From positions 1-17,293 of the forward strand of contig DASWMI010000051.1 in NCBI GenBank assembly GCA_036399835.1: a DNA stretch of 17,293 nucleotides, in the 5' to 3' direction. This DNA comes from DASYML01 sp036399835 (GTDB lineage Bacteria; Acidobacteriota; Blastocatellia; Pyrinomonadales; Pyrinomonadaceae). How positions within the stretch are numbered: position 1 is the stretch's first letter; each line of letters opens with the position of its first letter. Shown here in pieces: positions 14,056 through 17,293 of the stretch. Both the position numbers and the translations under genes were made by a program. The notes beneath the pieces are model-generated. The model was given only the letters and a program-made list of their open reading frames with translations. It searched no databases and had not been told where the DNA came from.

Positions 14056-14823
14056 ATGAACATTGCCACGCGCGCTGTGCTCGAATTGCAGGAGACGACG
14101 TTGCTGGCGGCGCGCGCTGCTCGCGGCCTGTTGAGGCGTCCGAGGTATATTCCTGAGACCATCGCACAGATGGACGCCATCGGCGTCGGCTCTCTAACGA
14201 TCATTCTGCTGACAGGATTCTTCACGGGCGGCGTGCTGACCGTCCAGACTTTCCCCACACTGAAAGCCTACGGCGCGCAGGACCAGACGGGCTATCTCGT
14301 CGCCATCTCCCTTGTACGCGAGCTTGGACCAGTGCTCTCCGCCTTGATGACGACGGGGCGCGTCGGCTCTGCCATCTCGGCAGAGCTTGGCTCGATGGTC
14401 GTCTCACAACAGATAGACGCCATGCGCGCGCTCGGCACAGACCCTATACGCAAGCTGGTCGCGCCGCGCCTGATCGCTCTGCTGATTACGCTGCCGCTCC
14501 TGACGATGGTCGCGGACCTGGTTGGGATTGTCGGCGGCTGGGCCACTGCCATCGGTCTTTACGGCATCCCTTCGAGCGTTTTCGTCTCGTCCGTCCGTCA
14601 GGGCATCACGACCGACGACATCATCGGCGGAGTGCTCAAGCCTTTTGTCTTTGCGTTGATTATAGGGGTCATCGCGTGCCGTCAGGGTTTGGGGACGGAG
14701 GGAGGAACGGTCGGCGTCGGGCGTTCGACGACGAGGGCTGTCGTGCTGGCTTCAATCGTCGTCATCGTCGCAGACTATTTCCTTGCCAAGGCGCTTCAGG
14801 TTATTCTAGGCATGCCGCAGTAA
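14056..14823 (+). CDS. mlaE: MlaE-family ABC transporter permease
   Basis: Inner-membrane permease of an MCE-type lipid transporter, working with the ATPase encoded 19 nt downstream and the MCE protein after that. The 255-residue length fits the family. It has an amphipathic N-terminal helix and about five hydrophobic segments (around 44-66, 80-100, 137-165, 193-207, 227-250). Family landmarks are present: RELGPVLSALMTTGRVGSA (88-106), SAELGSM (108-114), QIDAMRALGTDP (119-130) and CRQGLGTEGGTVGVGRSTT (208-226). ATG 14056 was preferred over GTG 14035, but neither has a good ribosome site. Direction of lipid movement and the lipid itself cannot be inferred. No mlaB, mlaC or mlaA homologue is visible here. 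Confidence 0.92.
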   Translation: MNIATRAVLELQETTLLAARAARGLLRRPRYIPETIAQMDAIGVGSLTIILLTGFFTGGVLTVQTFPTLKAYGAQDQTGYLVAISLVRELGPVLSALMTTGRVGSAISAELGSMVVSQQIDAMRALGTDPIRKLVAPRLIALLITLPLLTMVADLVGIVGGWATAIGLYGIPSSVFVSSVRQGITTDDIIGGVLKPFVFALIIGVIACRQGLGTEGGTVGVGRSTTRAVVLASIVVIVADYFLAKALQVILGMPQ

Positions 14824-14842
14824 AGAACGGTAGGTGATTTTT

Positions 14843-15754
14843 ATGGCTTCAACAGAGATCGAAGCGCCGCATGTTTCAGTCCCGCCGCAAGGGCCTGTCA
14901 GCCAGGATGCGCAGGATTCCACTTTTGCCGAAGTGGATGATCGAGACAGAGCTATCCCGGCTATAGAGTTTCGCGATGTTCATCTGGCCTTCGATGGCCG
15001 CACGGTGCTCGACGGCCTCAGCTTTAAAGTGATGAAGGGCGAGACCAAGATCATCCTCGGCGGCTCGGGCTGCGGCAAGTCCACGACCATCAAGCTCGTG
15101 CTCGGACTGCTCAAGCCGGACGAAGGACAGGTGCTGGTTGACGGCGAAGACATCACCAACTACGACGAGCCGCAGATGATGCGCGTGCGCAAGAAGATTG
15201 GGATGATCTTCCAGGAAGGCGCGCTCTTTGATTCGCTTTCCGTCTACGAAAACGTGGCCTTCAAGCTGCACGAGCAGGGTGTGCTCGAAGAAGAGGTTGA
15301 AAAGGAGGTCCGCCGCATGCTGCGCTTCGTCAATCTCGAAGATGCCATAGACAAGATGCCTGCGGAGCTTTCGGGCGGCATGCGTCGCAGAGTCGGCATC
15401 GCACGCGCGCTGGTCGGCGACCCCAAGATCGTCATGTTCGACGAGCCGACCGCGGGGCTTGACCCGCCGACGGCTCGCACTATCTGCGAGCTGGCGATGA
15501 AGCTGCGCGACCTGGAAGATGTCTCTTCCATCTTTGTCACGCACGAGATGAATAATCTTGACTATCTCTGCTCGGAGTATGCTGTGGTCAACGAGGCGGG
15601 CGAGGTCATCTTCGAGAAGGAAGGCGAGCGCCTCTGCCTGATTAATACGAAAGTCATCATGATGCGCGAAGGCCGCATTATCTTCAGCGGCACGGATGAA
15701 AGCTTGAAAAAAGCGGATGACGCCTACATCCGGCGATTCCTCAGAGGACACTGA
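14843..15754 (+). CDS. mlaF: MlaF-family ABC transporter ATP-binding protein
   Basis: ATPase subunit that powers the MlaE permease. The 303-residue product has a non-conserved acidic N-terminal stretch of about 38 residues before the ABC domain. Walker A GGSGCGKST is at 73-81, Q-loop FQEGALF at 123-129, signature LSGGM at 176-180, Walker B IVMFDEP at 196-202, the D-loop after TAGLDP, and switch His at 234 (THEMN). All are intact. ATG 14843 is preceded by AGGTGA at a suitable distance, better than GTG 14834. The C-terminal part (about 245-303) with MREGRIIFSGT is usual for the subfamily. It is followed directly by fold-back element C. Confidence 0.95.
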   Translation: MASTEIEAPHVSVPPQGPVSQDAQDSTFAEVDDRDRAIPAIEFRDVHLAFDGRTVLDGLSFKVMKGETKIILGGSGCGKSTTIKLVLGLLKPDEGQVLVDGEDITNYDEPQMMRVRKKIGMIFQEGALFDSLSVYENVAFKLHEQGVLEEEVEKEVRRMLRFVNLEDAIDKMPAELSGGMRRRVGIARALVGDPKIVMFDEPTAGLDPPTARTICELAMKLRDLEDVSSIFVTHEMNNLDYLCSEYAVVNEAGEVIFEKEGERLCLINTKVIMMREGRIIFSGTDESLKKADDAYIRRFLRGH

Positions 15755-15759
15755 AAAGA

Positions 15760-15883
15760 AAGGATGAAGGATGAGAGATGAGGGATGAAAACGGACTGAA
15801 AGATTGATTCACTTGCCACTTGCTCCATTGGACCAATAGGCAAATGAGTCAACCCTTCATCCTCATCCCTTCGCCCTCCGCCC
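15760..15883. repeat. Fold-back element C, ARRGATG heptamer arms, between mlaF and mlaD
   Basis: Four tandem heptamers AAGGATG, AAGGATG, AGAGATG and AGGGATG span 15760-15787. The other end (15856-15883) has TTCATCC, TCATCCC, TTCGCCC and TCCGCCC, the inverted, drifted form. Inside, TTGATTCACTTGCC (left) matches the reverse complement of GGCAAATGAGTCAA (right) at 12 of 14 positions. TTGGACCAA (15828-15836) sits close to the centre. CGGACTGAAAGA (15792-15803) is shared with element A, 9.3 kb away, so the two are relatives. The element fills nearly all of the 139-bp spacer. No coding sequence. Confidence 0.65.
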
Positions 15884-15893
15884 TACTCTTATA

Positions 15894-17039
15894 ATGCCTC
15901 CTGCTAAAAAGACCGTCAGCTTTAGAGACCTGCGCGTCGGCATCTTCGTTTTAGCCGCCATCGCTGTGCTGATCTTTCTCATCCTCAACGCGTCCGGCGA
16001 CATCAATCCCTTTCGCGGCAAGCTGCACCTGCGCACACGCGTCGGTGATGCGACGGGTCTGCGCGCAGGCTCAGAGGTGAGGCTGGCGGGCGTGCGTATA
16101 GGCAATGTTGATGAGATCAAGCTGCTTCAGCCTTCGGACGTGCCGACCGCGCCCAAAGTCGAAGTGCTGATGTCTGTTGATGACAAGATTGACGGCAAGC
16201 CCGCCAACGAGCGTATCCGCACGGACTCCAGAGCGCTCCTGACTTCACCCAGTCTGCTCGGCAACGAGATGATTATCAACATCACTCCGGGCACAGCCGC
16301 CGGAAGCCCCGTCCAGGATAATCACGTACTGGATTCGACGGCCTCCAACAGCCTGACGGACTTTGCCACCTCCGGCACGGACCTCACGCAGCGTCTGAGC
16401 AAGGTCACGGACCAACTCAACGATATAGTCAAAAAAATTAACGAGGGACGCGGGACTGTCGGCCTACTCTTCAACGACGAGGCGCTCTACAACAATTTAA
16501 ACTCGACCATCCGCGAAACGCAGGAGGTCGCGCGCCAGCTCCGGTCGGGCCAGGGTTCAGCCGGACGCTTTATCAACGACCCCGAGGTCTATGAAAACGT
16601 CAGGCTCATCTCGCGTAATCTCAACATGATCGCCGAAGACCTGCGCGCGGGGCGCGGCTCCGCCGGCAAATTCCTCACCAACGACGACCTTTACAACAGA
16701 GTCAACGCCATAGCCGACCGCGCAGACCGCACCCTCAACGATGTTAACGGCATCGTCGCAGACATACGCTCCGGTCGCGGCACCGCCGGCAAACTTCTCA
16801 CAGACGAGCAGCTCTACAACGACGCGCGGACAGCCATCGCCCGCTTCAACACAACAGCCGAACGCATAGACAACGTCGTCGCCAGCGCCCAACGCGGCGA
16901 AGGCACCGTCGGCAAACTCCTCACAGACGAGCAGCTCTACAACAACGTCAACCAACTCTCATCCGAAGGCGTCAAGCTCATCTACGACTTCCGCCAAAAC
17001 CCCAAGAAATACCTGACCATCAAGTTTGAGCTTTTCTGA
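15894..17039 (+). CDS. mlaD: MlaD/MCE-domain protein with five C-terminal GxGxxG...LYxN repeats
   Basis: Lipid-shuttle component of the Mla-type transporter: one N-terminal membrane helix (about 14-33), an MCE domain (about 43-135, with GLRAGSEVRLAGVRIG at 55-70), then a long helical region. That region carries five repeats beginning at residues 185, 219, 253, 294 and 335, pattern G-x-G-[TS]-[AV]-G-x-[FL]-[LIF]-[TN]-[ND]...[LV]-Y-[NE]-[ND]. They are spaced 34, 34, 41 and 41 residues apart, the 7-residue step suggesting an added helical heptad. The last two repeats are almost identical in DNA. MCE proteins are known to oligomerise and can build tubes across the periplasm; here this is inferred. 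No Shine-Dalgarno precedes ATG 15894, and element C ends 10 bp upstream. 381 residues. Confidence 0.92.
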   Translation: MPPAKKTVSFRDLRVGIFVLAAIAVLIFLILNASGDINPFRGKLHLRTRVGDATGLRAGSEVRLAGVRIGNVDEIKLLQPSDVPTAPKVEVLMSVDDKIDGKPANERIRTDSRALLTSPSLLGNEMIINITPGTAAGSPVQDNHVLDSTASNSLTDFATSGTDLTQRLSKVTDQLNDIVKKINEGRGTVGLLFNDEALYNNLNSTIRETQEVARQLRSGQGSAGRFINDPEVYENVRLISRNLNMIAEDLRAGRGSAGKFLTNDDLYNRVNAIADRADRTLNDVNGIVADIRSGRGTAGKLLTDEQLYNDARTAIARFNTTAERIDNVVASAQRGEGTVGKLLTDEQLYNNVNQLSSEGVKLIYDFRQNPKKYLTIKFELF

Positions 17040-17113
17040 TAACGGATATTTTGTGAACAGAAAATTAAGTTGTTCTCTAAGAGGTACAGATGCAGGGGCT
17101 TTGAACCGCTCGC
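17040..17113. other. Convergent spacer between mlaD and the VOC gene
   Basis: This 74-bp AT-richer gap separates two convergent genes. GAACA (17054-17058) and TGTTC (17070-17074) could pair with an 11-nt loop, but no T run follows. No convincing terminator was seen for either gene. Confidence 0.4.
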
Positions 17114-17293
17114 TTATTCACTCTCACTTTGAACTGCATCCTGCTGGTCCAGAGAAGACGGTACTGTCGTCTCTTGCCGGGCCGCTGTGTTCTGCTTGAG
17201 AAATTCTTCTGAGCGTAGTCGAAGCTGCTCCGTGGAGAGGTTTTCCTTGCGGGTGGCGAGGGACCAGACGTGGCCGAAGGGGTCTTTGAGCGT
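17114..17293 (-). CDS. C-terminus of a VOC/glyoxalase-fold (PhnB-like) protein, cut by window edge
   Basis: The minus strand is open from the window edge to TAA at 17116-17114, giving 59 residues that begin TLKDPFGHVWSLATRKENLS. DPFGH-x-W-x-[IL]-AT is the typical ending of PhnB-like members of the vicinal oxygen chelate superfamily (glyoxalase/bleomycin-resistance fold), where the last strand of the second beta-alpha-beta unit lies. After it comes a helical stretch (LSTEQLRLRSEEFLKQ) and a Gln/Ser-rich tail of about 20 residues. Metal ligands and active site lie off the window, so no reaction can be named. It converges with mlaD and is probably unrelated to it functionally. One TGGTCCA site (17145) encodes Leu-Asp-Gln. 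Confidence 0.8.
   Translation of the reverse strand, partial: TLKDPFGHVWSLATRKENLSTEQLRLRSEEFLKQNTAARQETTVPSSLDQQDAVQSESE

Larger units (their letters stand above)
973..17151. repeat. Dispersed palindrome TGGWCCA, 22 sites
   Basis: First bases at 973, 2235, 2422, 2935, 3694, 3743, 4663, 5472, 5574, 5639, 5956, 6013, 7505, 10406, 10484, 12610, 12757, 13357, 13732, 14325, 15829 and 17145. Ten are TGGTCCA and twelve are TGGACCA. Base composition predicts about 2 in a window this size. Seven sites extend to CTGGWCCAG. Five lie outside genes. ftsY, the sigma gene, mlaF and mlaD have none. The count was made by eye. Confidence 0.8.

Noticed and set aside
14876..15751. Minus-strand frame of 291 codons opposite mlaF
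   Set aside because: It mirrors the complete ABC ATPase gene, which has all family motifs. The reverse frame shows no domain.
15890..15895. TATAAT as a promoter -10 for mlaD
   Set aside because: It overlaps the mlaD start codon and no -35 lies at a proper distance. The pyrimidine-rich repeat arm is directly upstream.
16446..16949. CRISPR-like spaced repeats
   Set aside because: The repeats are in frame, coding and variable in sequence; they encode protein repeats of the MCE protein.

Overview
This GC-rich window reads as bacterial chromosome from a Gram-negative (diderm) lineage. It holds an MlaE/MlaF/MCE lipid-transport module, signal-peptide proteins built for the periplasm, and a zinc-finger anti-sigma factor with a periplasmic tail. 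A very large secreted multicopper oxidase, a sigma/anti-sigma/LTPEQ trio, TTG starts and many weak Shine-Dalgarno sites would fit Acidobacteriota (Blastocatellia-like). That placement is inference from gene style, not a marker-gene result.

Layout. The left part is on the minus strand. From right to left it carries an HD-GYP receptor (9319-11142), ftsY (7826-9196), ribD (6581-7738), rsmA (5616-6422), a 506-bp spacer, a 1649-residue six-cupredoxin multicopper oxidase (160-5109), and the first 24 codons of another secreted protein (1-73). A 340-430-bp divergent region with a near-consensus minus-strand promoter separates this from a plus-strand half. That half holds an ECF-type sigma factor, its membrane anti-sigma factor and a Spy/CpxP-like periplasmic protein (11575-13727), closed by a terminator, and then mlaE-mlaF-mlaD (14056-17039). 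The right edge holds the C-terminal 59 residues of a VOC/glyoxalase-fold protein on the minus strand (17114-17293), missing from a simple ORF list because it is cut by the edge.

How the genes work together. The sigma/anti-sigma/LTPEQ set looks like a self-contained envelope-stress circuit. mlaEFD forms the inner-membrane lipid transporter and its MCE shuttle. rsmA, ribD and ftsY are housekeeping genes. The oxidase is an extracytoplasmic enzyme whose copper motifs occur in an unusual order, reminiscent of MnxG-type Mn(II) oxidases.

The least expected signal lies outside the genes. (1) The 7-bp palindrome TGGWCCA occurs 22 times by my hand count, where composition predicts about 2, in genes and spacers alike, much like the HIP1 palindrome of cyanobacteria. 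(2) Three intergenic spacers (6434-6597, 7688-7825, 15760-15883) hold fold-back elements whose arms are degenerate 7-bp tandem repeats. The arms abut or run into the ends of neighbouring genes and appear to have reshaped the starts of rsmA, ribD and mlaD. (3) A possible small transcript with its own promoter and terminator lies upstream of the oxidase on the opposite strand.
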